From positions 3,286,001 to 3,350,000 of the forward strand of contig NZ_LT629777.1 in assembly GCF_900105475.1 (NCBI RefSeq): a stretch of DNA of 64,000 bases, read 5' to 3'. The notes under the pieces are model-generated. The model saw only the letters and a list, made by a program, of their open reading frames with translations, had not been told where the DNA came from and searched no databases. This document shows, in pieces, positions 47,018-57,834 of the stretch; position 1 is the stretch's first letter; each line of letters starts with the position of its first letter. A program made the translations under genes and the position numbers. This DNA comes from Pseudomonas asplenii (GTDB lineage Bacteria; Pseudomonadota; Gammaproteobacteria; Pseudomonadales; Pseudomonadaceae).

Positions 47018-48367
47018 ATGAAAAAGCATGATCTGAAGTAGCGTGGGTTACCGGTTATTCATGATTACGCAGCCGGCATTGATATTGGCTCACGCTTTCA
47101 TGTGGTGGCCGTTCCTGCAGACCTGGCCAAAGAATCCGTTCAAACTTTCCAGGCCTTCACTGCCGATCTCGAGCGCATGGCCAACTGGCTGGTAAGTCTT
47201 GGGATAACGACGGTCGCCATGGAATCAACAGGCGTTTACTGGATTCCGGTTTACGAAATACTGGAAGCGCACGGCCTTCAGGTCGTACTCGCCAATGCGC
47301 GTGATGCCCGTGCGGTGCCAGGACGCAAAACCGATGTGAATGATGCACAGTGGATTCAACGACTTCATGCATGTGGGCTGCTTCGAGCCAGCTTTCACCC
47401 AGATCGTGAGATTTCGGCTTTGCGCAGCTATTTGCGGCTGCGGGAGCGTCATCTCGATTATGCCGCGGCGCATATTCAGCACATGCAAAAAGCTCTCACG
47501 CACATGAACCTGCAATTGCATCACGTCGTGGCCGATATCACCGGCTTGTCGGGGATGCGGATAATCCGCGCCATCGTCGCAGGCGAGCGCAGCCCCTCCT
47601 CGTTAGCGGCGCTGAGTGACAAGCGCTGCAAGGCGGGCGTTGATGTGATTGAGGCATCGCTGGTCGGCAACTACCAGCCCGAGCACATTTTCGCTTTGAC
47701 GCAGGCGCTGTCCATGTATGACGCTTATCAAGCGCAGCTACTGGTTTGCGACCAGCAGATTGCACAAACGCTGATTAAGCTCTCGCAGGAAAAGACACTG
47801 CCCGCTGAGCCGCTACCAAAACCACGGCATAACACTCGGCAACCCAACGCGCTCAATTTCGATGTACGTACCTTGCTCTATCAACTGGTCGGTGTTGATC
47901 TGACCCAGATCCACGGCATCGGCCCCTACCTGGCTCTTCGGCTGGTCGCCGAGTGCGGCACGGATCTGAGTCGATGGCGGACTTGCCACCATTTCACTTC
48001 CTGGCTCACTCTTGCGCCAGGCTGTCGCATCAGTGGCGGCAAAGTACTTTCGGCCCATACCCGCAAGACCAAAAATCGAGTGACCGCCCATCTGCGCTTA
48101 GCCGCTGTGACCGTCGGCAGAACGAACACGGCATTGGGTGCGTTTTATCGGCGTCTTGCGGCTCGAATCGGCAAAGCCAAGGCCGTCACAGCTACAGCCC
48201 GAAAGATCGCGATCCTGTTCTATAACGCCATGCGTTTCGGCATGAATTATCAAGACCCAGGAGCCGATCACTATGAGCAAAAATATCGCGAGCGAGTCGT
48301 CAAAGGCCTACACCGACGCGCAGCTGAGTTTGGTTTTACACTGCAACCAGTGGAGGGTGTTTCTTAG
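47018..48367 (+). pseudogene. IS110-family transposase with an amber codon at codon 8
   Basis: ATG 47018 begins MKKHDLK, then TAG (47039-47041), then in the same frame RGLPVIHDYAAGIDIGSRFH and the whole transposase up to the stop at 48365-48367. The catalytic first Asp is in AGIDIGS, upstream of the next ATG at 47102, so a late start would lose it. The C-terminal Tnp-20 part (IHGIGPYLALRLVAECG, with catalytic Ser region WLTLAPGCRISGGK) is intact. CAG to TAG is the simplest change. Confidence 0.8.
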
Positions 48368-50258
<1,891 letters not shown>

Positions 50259-50337
50259 CACAGGATCCTGAAGCGAGTAAATAATGCCGGTCAGTAGAGC
50301 ATCATTGTGATGCCTCAAGCTAATCCAGCCACCCTGG

Positions 50338-50883
50338 CTAAATTGATGCCCACTTATGAGGCAGCAACTCGGTAATTTCACTCGCCCGCTGCGTCGGCAA
50401 ACGCATCAAAACGTCTTTCAGGTAAGCATACGGATCATGCCCGTTGAGCCGCGCCGACTGGATCAAACTCATGATCGCAGCCGCACGTTTTCCGCTGCGT
50501 AACGAGCCCGCAAACAACCAGTTCGAGCGCCCAAGTGCCCACGGCCGGATTTGGTTCTCGCACCAATTATTGTCAATGGGGACGGCCCCGTCATCGAGAT
50601 AACGCGTCAGCGGTATCCAGCGTCTGAGGCTGTAATCCAGGGCTTTGGCGATGGCCGATCCTTCAGGCACAAGCTGTTTCTGGGCAATCATCCAGGCATG
50701 AAGTGCCTCAATGATTGGCGCTGCTTTTTCTCGCCGTATTCGCTGCCGATCACGGGGTTCCAGCTCGCGTGCCTCTCGTTCAACTTCATACAAGGCCGCG
50801 ATGTAGTGCAGCGCTTTTCCGGCGATCTGGCTCTTGTTGGTCGCGTGCAAGTCGAAGAACTTTCGGCGTGCATGTCTTGTCAT
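50338..50883 (-). pseudogene. Remnant of a second IS66-family TnpC
   Basis: 181 residues matching the C-terminal third of an IS66 transposase: HARRKFFDLH at the start, then PIDNNWCENQIRPWALGRSN near residue 102 and a NGHDPYAYLKDVLMRLPTQR end. The upstream two thirds are missing and no matching terminal repeat was seen. It is clearly different from the complete IS66 at 8945-10963, so it comes from a separate event. Confidence 0.9.
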
Positions 50884-51070
50884 ACCTCTGTTTGCTCAGC
50901 CATTTCTAGCGCATCGTCTACTTCATTACTGAGGTAAACACCCCTTTACACACAAGTGATGTGCCGGTTCGGTTCTTCATGGCGCCGTACCAGACTCGTA
51001 TATTGAATCCACCGTGGCGTGCTGGCTCCTGCAGCGTGCTGATGATGAGACCCCAAAACGAGACCACATT

Positions 51071-52012
51071 ATGAACAGTGCAATTCAACCGCATTCAAAT
51101 CTGGAAGTATCTCCACATGAGATCGATGCCGAATACTTCGAGTACAGCAAAGCGGCAAATCCGATCAGCGCAAACTTGATCACCCGCATCCCGTACCAGA
51201 CTTTCCCTGCTTCGCTCTATGATTCGGGCACATCTCGAACAGTTGCTCTCGATTTGAGCGAAAAACTAGAGTGTGAAGGCCCCGCAACCGGCCCAGGTCT
51301 TTGCGCTAGTTTTATTCGACTGAACGCTGGCGATGACGTCACATTGGCGCCCAACGCGACCTCACAGGTCTTGTATGTAATCGATGGTAGCGGCAGCCTT
51401 GCGTACGGTGAAACAGCATTTGAATGGACGAAAGGTTGTTTTATCGCCCTGCCAGGGATGAACAGCACAATTCTCAAGGCATCGGCGGACGCACGATTCT
51501 ACTGGGTACATGATGAGCCTCTTCTTCGCTACTTAGGCGTAAGCAGAAGTGAAGACCGCTTCACCCCGACTCTCTACCCTGCGGCTGTCGCATCTGCAAA
51601 GCTTCGTGAAGCCGCTGATGATCCACGTGCACAGGATCGCAGCCGCATCAGCGTTCTGCTGGGTAACAGTCACTTCCCTCAGACACGCACAGTGACCCAT
51701 GTGCTGTGGGCTATGTACGGCATCCTCCCAGCCGGCTCAATCCAAAAACCCCACCGGCACCAATCCATCGCCCTGGACTTCATCATTGATTGCCCAACTG
51801 GATGCTATTCGCTCGTGGGTACTGAACTGGACGAAAATGGCCATATTCGCAATCCAAAACGCGTAGATTGGACACCAGGGCTTGCGTTCGTTACACCGCC
51901 TGGCTACTGGCATGCTCACTTCAACGAGTCGGATCGCGAAGCATTTCTGATCCCGATTCAGGATGCAGGTCTACAGACATATCTGCGATCACTCGATATT
52001 AGGTTCAGCTAA
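51071..52012 (+). CDS. Bicupin protein (gentisate-dioxygenase-like fold)
   Basis: A 313-residue double cupin. The first cupin is at about residues 95-150 (TSQVLYVIDGSGSLAYGE), the second at about 225-290 (SIQKPHRHQSIALDFIIDC), with HRH as likely metal ligands and PPGYWHAHFNE near 275. The family contains ring-cleaving dioxygenases and related enzymes, but the substrate cannot be named. It is convergent with a LysR gene that ends 34 bases beyond it. It is probably metabolic cargo between IS remnants. Confidence 0.75.
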   Translation: MNSAIQPHSNLEVSPHEIDAEYFEYSKAANPISANLITRIPYQTFPASLYDSGTSRTVALDLSEKLECEGPATGPGLCASFIRLNAGDDVTLAPNATSQVLYVIDGSGSLAYGETAFEWTKGCFIALPGMNSTILKASADARFYWVHDEPLLRYLGVSRSEDRFTPTLYPAAVASAKLREAADDPRAQDRSRISVLLGNSHFPQTRTVTHVLWAMYGILPAGSIQKPHRHQSIALDFIIDCPTGCYSLVGTELDENGHIRNPKRVDWTPGLAFVTPPGYWHAHFNESDREAFLIPIQDAGLQTYLRSLDIRFS

Positions 52013-52046
52013 ATGGACTCCCGGTATGACTGGCTCATACCGGGAA

Positions 52047-52955
52047 TTATCGCTGCCACGTGGGCGGGTCAACCACGCGCTCAGCAATGAAATCAATGAA
52101 GCATCGCACCTTCGAAGAAACGATTCGCTTCGGCGGATATACAAACCAGATGGCGCCAGATTCATGTGAGGCCTTGACCTCCCAATCAGGCAGCCAACGC
52201 ACCAGTCGACCATCGCGCAAACTGGCGCTGGCAAGCCAATCTGGGAGCAATGCCATTCCCAACCCGCTGCTCACCGCGATTAGCTGAGCGTCGAGGTCAT
52301 TTATCCAAAGTACAGCACCAATGGGCAACGAAACCTGCTCGTTGTCGTTGGCCCATATCAACGCCTCCGGGCACTGGCGTCCAATGATCATCATGTCGAC
52401 GGGCAGTTGATCAGGGGAATCCGGTTGAGGATAACGAGTGGCAAATTCTGGACTCACACATAGGAAAGTCTTTACCTCTGCCAGCTTTCTCGCCTTGAGA
52501 TTGGAGTTGGCTAACCTGCCAATGCGAATCGCAAGATCGATTCCAGTGGCGATCAAATCGACTTGTGAATCCTCAATGCATAGATCTAGCGTGATGTCTG
52601 GGTAACGCTCCATAAACTCGCCCACTACAGGGAGTATATGATGACGCGCAAAAGCAGGCGGAAGACTAACCTTCAATCTCCCTCGGGGATTTTGGTTGAG
52701 AGCGGACGTTGCCGCCCTGGCTTCTGACAATTCAAAGAGAACTTTTTGGGCATGGTACAAGAACGTTTGCCCACCCTCCGTCAATACAAGTTTTCGTGTT
52801 GATCGATTGAAAAGTGCAATGCCAAGATCTTGCTCTAAATCTTTGATGTAACGCGACACCGTAGAAGCTTTTATCCCCAAACGCTCTGCTGCTTTGGAGA
52901 AGCTATTCCCATTGGCAGACTCTACGAAAGCGGTCAGTGCTGCTAGGTAGTCCAA
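52047..52955 (-). CDS. LysR-family transcriptional regulator
   Basis: A 302-residue regulator from TTG 52955, which follows AGAGAGG and gives the usual LysR N-terminus (DYLAALTAFVESANGNSFSK). The helix-turn-helix lies at residues 18-38 (AAERLGIKASTVSRYIKDLE) and the effector domain follows. The frame is open 48 codons further upstream, but that part is not LysR-like. It probably controls the convergent cupin gene or another cargo gene. Confidence 0.85.
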   Translation of the reverse strand: MDYLAALTAFVESANGNSFSKAAERLGIKASTVSRYIKDLEQDLGIALFNRSTRKLVLTEGGQTFLYHAQKVLFELSEARAATSALNQNPRGRLKVSLPPAFARHHILPVVGEFMERYPDITLDLCIEDSQVDLIATGIDLAIRIGRLANSNLKARKLAEVKTFLCVSPEFATRYPQPDSPDQLPVDMMIIGRQCPEALIWANDNEQVSLPIGAVLWINDLDAQLIAVSSGLGMALLPDWLASASLRDGRLVRWLPDWEVKASHESGAIWFVYPPKRIVSSKVRCFIDFIAERVVDPPTWQR

Positions 52956-53144
52956 GTGCGCCTCTCTGTTTTTGGTGTCGCTAGCTCGACTGTTCGGGCA
53001 CTTGAGCCTTGAGGTCGATTGGAAAAACTCGGTGGCTTCTGAGGCACAACCTTGGTCATCTCGGAAGGGTATCCCATCGCAAGAGTTCAGTGAAGTCACC
53101 TTTGAGCCATGGTCTCGCTAGCTCGCACCTTGCGGTGTGCAGCA

Positions 53145-53555
53145 TCATTTTTTACAGAGCCTAAGCGCCGCCACATCGACCTTGGCGGCCCAGAGGCGGT
53201 AGTGCTCGCAGAACCAGCTGTACTGGAAGCCCTGTGGTTGAGCGAGTCGATATTCCTGCCAGAGCAGCGCCAGGGTTACGCCGGGACGGCGCAACTCGGC
53301 GTGTACCCACGCCCAGTCGGGCATCGGGCGCTGGTCGGTGGGCACCGGCACTGCGGGGGGAAACAGCCGTCGATTCAACTCCGCGTCAGAAATATCGAGG
53401 GGCCACTGAAGCCCACTGGCGGCAAACCGGCAGAGGTAATCCCCTGCACTCGAATGGCCAATGGATAAGCTGGCGGCGATCTTGCGCACGGACAGGCCGG
53501 CGTCGAACTTTAGGCGTAGTACCTCTCGGATTTTACGCATGGATAAACGCTCCAC
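53145..53555 (-). pseudogene. 5' fragment of IS21-family istA
   Basis: 136 residues matching only the N-terminus of IstA: MRKIREVLRLKFDAGLSVRKIAASL (helix-turn-helix) and GFQYSWFCEHYRLW near residue 110. Normal IstA has about 500 residues; here the match ends at about 53160. The rest of istA, istB and the right end are missing. It belongs to the IS21 left end at 53625-53739. Confidence 0.88.
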
Positions 53556-53624
53556 GACGACCTCTTCGCTTCGATAAAAGAGATCGATGGTAGGGAATAA
53601 TCCTGCGTTGCTGCCTGCCTGAAA

Positions 53625-53739
53625 GTGTCCGGATGGCCGTGGAATCGGTGTCCGGATGCTCGTGGAATGAGTGTCCGGATCAGAGTGGAATCAGTGTCCG
53701 GATGTCGGTGGAATGGGTGTCCGGATGGTTATGGAATCC
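53625..53739. repeat. Five tandem 23-bp repeats, left end of an IS21-family element
   Basis: Units start at 53625, 53648, 53671, 53694 and 53717, each GTGTCCGGAT + 4-5 variable bases + GTGGAAT (last unit ATGGAAT). The exact 23-bp period and the position just upstream of istA fit the multiple transposase-binding sites at IS21 ends. The outer boundary lies near 53740, inside the fic gene. Confidence 0.88.
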
Positions 53740-54257
53740 GCAGTTGCAGCCCAGGTAATTGAAAATCCGGCACGAAAGCAAAGCTCCATATGAATCAACA
53801 GAATCGTGCGACCGTTACCATCAAGGAACGGGTGGGAAAAGGCGAATAGGCCCATGATAGTCCCGGCTTTCGCTCTCATTCTGTTTTGATCACTGGCCAA
53901 TTGCAGCCCGTAATCGAATGCGAGTCTTATCTGCTCAGGTCGCTCGAATTCAGTTCGAAATGGTGAGTTTACATCGCCCTTGGATATTTCCTTATCGGGC
54001 GTTGTAGAAAGTCGGTCGCGCCCGGCCCAATGATAGAAATCCTGGAAAAGCGCCTTGTGCGTTTTCAGTACCGTTGCATAGGTAATTTCTTTTGTAGCTG
54101 CGAGCATCGTGAGCGCCTGTTCCAGCCGGGCCGAAAAGGCCAGGTGTTCCATGCGTTTGACTTTTTCGAGGTCTTTTTCGCCGGTGGCGTTTTCCAAATA
54201 GCCTTTGCTATGAAAAGTCCCGAACGGGTCGAAAACCGATGGGGACCGCTTGTTCAT
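53691..54257 (-). pseudogene. Fic-family protein, 3' end cut off by IS21
   Basis: A Fic (AMP/NMP transferase) protein with the catalytic motif HPFLDGNGR near residue 140. Residues before and including CFRAGFSITW look native. From about 53742 on, the frame runs into the IS21 repeats and ends TIRTPIPPTSGH. The intact Fic core may still act, but the C-terminal helices are lost. ATG 54257 overlaps the stop of the upstream small gene by 4 bases, a toxin-antitoxin-like layout. Confidence 0.85.
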
Positions 54258-54541
54258 CGAGTCGCGGTGTGCTTGGTATCTGGATGGATTTCATCCAGAT
54301 ACCGCGAGTGCAGCAGCATCATATCCGTGCTGCCTATACAGCCTTTTCGACTGAGATTGATCAGTAGACCCTCGACATCATCCGGCTTCACATCGTCGCC
54401 AGCCAAGCGGGTGACAACTTGGGCTACCTTGTCGAGCCGAGATTCGCTGTAATGCACGCCATTGCGCGCGGCGAGGGCACGAATGAAACCGGATATGTCT
54501 TTGTCTGGAATATTCAAGGTTGCTATCTCGAAAGATCTCAT
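54254..54541 (-). CDS. Small protein upstream of fic, possible antitoxin
   Basis: A 95-residue, mostly helical protein whose stop overlaps the fic start (ATGA). Coupled small genes before fic often encode a partner or antitoxin. A clear inhibitory (S/T)xxxE(G/N) motif could not be matched: a DDVEGLL segment near residue 54 lacks the Ser/Thr. The function is therefore inferred from context only. The ATG is at 54541. Confidence 0.6.
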   Translation of the reverse strand: MRSFEIATLNIPDKDISGFIRALAARNGVHYSESRLDKVAQVVTRLAGDDVKPDDVEGLLINLSRKGCIGSTDMMLLHSRYLDEIHPDTKHTATR

Positions 54542-54899
54542 TCACAAGTGCTCACAGTTTAGCAAAATCCGCGGTACTCAGCGATGAATGGGAGTTATCC
54601 CCCTACACCTGACGATTACTGAGAAAGCCTGCCGGCAGCGGTTCCTCTTCCAGCAACGAGTCGACCATCCGTCACGCCATCGCTACCAAACGATATTGGG
54701 TGGCGGCTGTACACAGGTTGGTAGACCGGAAGATTGGAGAAACCGGCGCACCCGAAGGTGCCCTGCGCACAGCCACCATGAACTGCAAGCGAGGAAACAC
54801 GCCTGAACTCAGGGGGCGCCGTGCGCCAATCGTCTATGCCTGCATGCTGAGGGGAAGCCTTGGCGTCCCGGTGGGACGCCATCTTCAGCAATCCTGCGT
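54542..54899. other. Non-coding stretch between the Fic module and the mscS fragment
   Basis: A 358-base region. It has one very strong hairpin (54861-54881) just past the mscS stop. The remainder has no ORF with a ribosome site or recognisable product. It is the right part of the block enclosed by the two mscS 3' ends. Confidence 0.4.
54861..54881. terminator. Hairpin downstream of mscS copy 2
   Basis: Perfect 9-bp stem TGGCGTCCC-GGT-GGGACGCCA, 19 bases after the stop of the minus-strand mscS fragment. No T-tract on either side, so it is a terminator-like or RNA-stabilising structure. Confidence 0.55.
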
Positions 54900-55505
54900 C
54901 TATAACGCCCGGCTCTGCTGCTCTGGAATATGGCTGGCCCCCAGCAACGCCGGCAACATCCCTGCGCGCAAATCCCCCCCACTTGGCTGCTGATAAAGAT
55001 TCAAGCCGAACTCCGGCAGCACCGCCAGCAGGTAGTCGAAGATATCCCCCTGAATCCGTTCGTAGTCGGCCCACACGGTTGTACGGGTGAAGCAGTAGAT
55101 CTCCAGCGGTACGCCCTGGGCGGTGGTCTGCATCTGGCGGACCATGCAGGTCATGTTCTGCTGGATCTCCGGGTGGTTCTTGATGTACGCCAGGGCATAG
55201 GCACGGAAGGTGCCGAGGTTGGTCATGCGGCGGCGGTTGGCCGACATCGCCGCGACATTGCCCTGTGCCTCGTTCCAGGTTTTCAGCTCGGCCTGCTTGC
55301 GGCCGATGTAGTCGGTGAGCAGACGTACCTGGGTCAGGCGCTGTTCTTCATCGTCATGCAGGAAGCGGATGCCGCTGGCGTCAATGAACAGGCTGCGCTT
55401 GATCCGCCGTCCACCGGACTGCTGCATGCCGCGCCAGTTGCGGAACGATTCGGACATCAGTCGCCAGGTCGGGATCGAGACGATGGTCTTGTCGAACATC
55501 GACAC
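54900..55505 (-). pseudogene. C-terminal part of an MscS-type (YbdG-like) channel gene (copy 2)
   Basis: Residues match the cytoplasmic half of a miniconductance channel: FDKTIVSIPTWRLMSESFRN, RRIKRSLFIDASGIRFLH, TNLGTFRAYALAYIKNHPEI, and the same C-terminal tail as copy 1 at 45734-45871. The membrane-spanning N-terminal half is absent: similarity ends near 55499-55510, where unrelated AT-rich sequence begins. The gene is therefore broken on its 5' side. Its 3' end differs from copy 1 by about 12%, so it was probably supplied by the inserted DNA. Confidence 0.85.
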
Positions 55506-55811
55506 CCGTGAGATGGCCCTAAAATGGACAATCGAAAATGTTGAAAAACAGACACTTACAGACAATCGCATCTGTCCATCTTTTTCCAGAAAAATGGACA
55601 GGGTCGGCAACATCTCACTATTGATAGGGGAAAGCTGCGGCTTCCGGAAAGCTGCTTCTCTGGGCAAATCCAGACCCTGCTGGCCCTTTAAGATCTGCCT
55701 CGCTCCTGCCGCCTGAAAGCGTGATTTTGGCACCAGCTTGGCGAGACTTCTGATCCACAATGCAAGCTTCTCAGTAAGCTGACTGCGCAGTGAGGCATTC
55801 CCCCGCCAGCT
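55506..55811. other. Junction region with inverted and direct repeats
   Basis: A 306-base stretch between the broken mscS fragment and the XRE gene. It contains two GACAATCG direct repeats (about 55528 and 55561), three ATGGACA/TGTCCAT half-sites and a palindrome (55572-55601). The pattern suits a mobile-element end. No gene is supported; an in-frame extension of mscS copy 2 through this DNA is a chance reading. Confidence 0.5.
55572..55601. repeat. 30-bp palindrome with CTGTCCAT/ATGGACAG arms
   Basis: CTGTCCAT (55572-55579) and ATGGACAG (55594-55601), with TTTT/AAAA continuing the pairing inward. A further ATGGACA lies at about 55525. It could be a transposase or regulator binding site or a hairpin. 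Confidence 0.6.
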
Positions 55812-56273
55812 TTAATCTTTAAGCGTTTGATGCCACAACCGACGTAGCGTCGATTCAGGCATCCCTAGATTTTTCGCTGCCTCACTCTGACTGAGCCCTT
55901 TCGCCTTCAGCTCCTGCACGGTCAACCATTTTCTCTTGGCTTCCACCACTCTAGACGGAGCCATAACTTGTGGTTCGGTTGGAAGAAGAGTGTCCGCTAG
56001 CCCCAAGGATTCCGCCTCAGACAGCGCAGCCAGAAGAGCTTCACGCACCGTGCGCTTCTCATGGGATGCAACAGTGAGTGCCAGCAACGTGATCGGCTCG
56101 ACGTTCAGCGCTAAGGCGAGGCGGGCAGTCATATCGACGGTCGCTGAGCTTTTTCCTTGCTCTAGCTCGCTCACGTGCGTTTGCGTGACGGAGCCCGAAA
56201 GACCTGCCTGAGATAGACCTTTCTGAGTGCGAAGCAGTTGAACTACTGCTGCATAAGATTTGCGCAGCGACAT
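55812..56273 (-). CDS. XRE-family regulator with a second C-terminal helix-turn-helix
   Basis: 153 residues from ATG 56273. The N-terminal Cro/CI-type helix-turn-helix is at about residues 8-60 (LRTQKGLSQAGLSGSVTQTHVSELEQGK). The C-terminal segment WLTVQELKAKGLSQSEAAKNLGMPESTLRRLWHQ near 115-148 looks like a second, resolvase-like helix-turn-helix. An ATG at 56309 is an alternative start. It is divergent from three unknown genes and could regulate them. Confidence 0.8.
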   Translation of the reverse strand: MSLRKSYAAVVQLLRTQKGLSQAGLSGSVTQTHVSELEQGKSSATVDMTARLALALNVEPITLLALTVASHEKRTVREALLAALSEAESLGLADTLLPTEPQVMAPSRVVEAKRKWLTVQELKAKGLSQSEAAKNLGMPESTLRRLWHQTLKD

Positions 56274-56403
56274 TTCACTATCCCAATAAAAGGAGACGGT
56301 ATGTCGCATTTGCCTGCCGCCACACAAACAGATATATTGGTGGTCGTGGCGGTAGTGTGCCTCAGCTACTAATTATTGGATATTGACAGAGAGGGGGTGG
56401 GCC

Positions 56404-56799
56404 GTGGATGGGATCATCGAGGACGGTCTGCTGGGTGATCCTGGTATCAGTTTAATGGGCTCCGAGCTTTCCCTCGACGAAGCCGTCGCGTTGGCCAGAA
56501 AGCGCTACAAATGGATGCCCCTCTGCGCCGTAGAAGAGTGGATCATCCTAGACGCCATCGTCACCGACGCCGAGCGAGCGAACGTTACCGCTGCAGGCTG
56601 CCAGCCAATGTTTATGTTTGCCCACAAGGTCGTGGATGACGAGCAGAGGCGTTTCGAGCCAGGCCATTGGGTGCGCTCAAGCATGGGCACCGCTTTCAAG
56701 GAAGGCTACCTATTCGAAACACGCAACACGGTCTACGTCTTGCTCGGCCCAGGCCATCGTGAGTCTGCTTCTATCGAAGCGATATTTTCTCTTTTCTGA
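56404..56799 (+). CDS. Hypothetical protein, 131 aa
   Basis: Not firmly recognised; it resembles small uncharacterised proteins found in Pseudomonas accessory regions. GTG 56404 follows a strong GAGGGGG site; the frame is open a few codons upstream. The sequence is acidic at the N-terminus with a beta-rich C-terminal half (HWVRSSMGTAFKEGYLFETRNTVYVLLGPG). No signal peptide or membrane span. It is the first of three same-strand unknown genes. Confidence 0.65.
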   Translation: MDGIIEDGLLGDPGISLMGSELSLDEAVALARKRYKWMPLCAVEEWIILDAIVTDAERANVTAAGCQPMFMFAHKVVDDEQRRFEPGHWVRSSMGTAFKEGYLFETRNTVYVLLGPGHRESASIEAIFSLF

Positions 56800-56852
56800 T
56801 TTCCCACGGTTCTGCTGGGCAACTGACTTGCTCCAGCAGTTTGAGGCGACAC

Positions 56853-57299
56853 ATGTTCAGAACCTTAGACAACGACCTGATAGGCGTCCCAGGAATGTTC
56901 GGGGAGGGCGTGTCCCATTGGCGCGGAGTCTCAAGGCTGCTCCGAACGCCTTGGTATCACTTAACCCTTAGCGTCGAAAACGAGGGTCGGCCCAGCGAGT
57001 GCGCGGTGATGATTGACGACACCCACCAGCTTCAAAAAATGTTGGTAAGCCAAAGTGCGGATTTAGCTATCACCGAGATTATGGCTGTGACGCCATCTTG
57101 GATGAATAAGTCCGGGGGCTGGCAGATGGAGCGGTTAACCAGAGTAACCGTAGGTGAGGACAGGTCTGGTTCTGAGGTTTGCTTGCTGGAAGTGGCTAAG
57201 GGGGCGGTGTATCACACCTCACACCAGCAAGACTTCAAGATTGAAGCGCTGGCCAACCTGAGGCCTGTCTTTCTCTCAAGCATGATTCGATCAGCCTGA
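56853..57299 (+). CDS. Hypothetical protein, 148 aa
   Basis: Not recognised. GAGG lies just before ATG 56853. The protein appears soluble and mixed alpha/beta, with SWMNKSGGWQMERLTRVTVG near residue 80. It is 53 bases after the previous gene and 90 bases before the next, so all three may be co-transcribed. The role is unknown. Confidence 0.6.
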   Translation: MFRTLDNDLIGVPGMFGEGVSHWRGVSRLLRTPWYHLTLSVENEGRPSECAVMIDDTHQLQKMLVSQSADLAITEIMAVTPSWMNKSGGWQMERLTRVTVGEDRSGSEVCLLEVAKGAVYHTSHQQDFKIEALANLRPVFLSSMIRSA

Positions 57300-57389
57300 A
57301 ATTTACCAGTAATCCCCCACGATACCAGCGCGCCTGGTTGCGTGTGCAATTCTTGATAACTCCATACAGACCGCAACCGGAGCCCAAAG

Positions 57390-57773
57390 ATGCTGGACAC
57401 ACTAGATGTGAATTTTCACGGCAAACGACATACAGATTTTGATCTGAAGCGAATTATAAGGGCTCAAGAGCAAGGCTTCGACATACCGGTCACTGCGTAC
57501 CTTTGCAGAGTATCCATCAGGGCGCGCGCAGGCATCGGTGTGGTGTTTGGCCACAAGCGAAAAGACCAGTACGGGCGGTTCGGCGATGGTCATCTGATTC
57601 GTACTTCAGACGTGTTGAAGGTCGAACGCGAGGGGCGGTTCTGGGTGATGACAACCGAAAACTCGAGATACGTCCTAGCAACGTTTCAGAGGGGCAATGG
57701 GCGAGCGTCCTTACGTGACTATCTCCGAGTCGCAAAGGGGCAGCACCATCTCACTCCGCGCGTGTTGCAGTAA
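57390..57773 (+). CDS. Hypothetical protein, 127 aa
   Basis: Not recognised. ATG 57390 follows a weak GGAG at a longer distance. The central part has a run of charged and Gly residues (GVVFGHKRKDQYGRFGDGHL..) and a C-terminal beta/helix segment (RFWVMTTENSRYVLATFQRG). It is convergent with the HNH gene that closes the defence block. Confidence 0.55.
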   Translation: MLDTLDVNFHGKRHTDFDLKRIIRAQEQGFDIPVTAYLCRVSIRARAGIGVVFGHKRKDQYGRFGDGHLIRTSDVLKVEREGRFWVMTTENSRYVLATFQRGNGRASLRDYLRVAKGQHHLTPRVLQ

Positions 57774-57834
57774 CACTCAGGAGCTAGGGGCGCTGCAGTA
57801 GCTCTGAGCTGCTGCCGCTGCAAAAAAGCTGCAA

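Noticed and set aside
53625..53739. CRISPR array (regular 23-bp periodic repeats)
   Set aside because: Units are tandem with only 4-5 variable bases between conserved parts and no spacers of about 30 bp; they lie at an IS21 end.
54616..55090. ORFs on both strands across the mscS copy 2 end
   Set aside because: They run through the mscS coding sequence in other frames and show no domain.
55506..55760. N-terminal 87 residues of the open frame leading into mscS copy 2
   Set aside because: Not similar to any channel N-terminus, no membrane spans, AT-rich repeat DNA; a chance in-frame extension.
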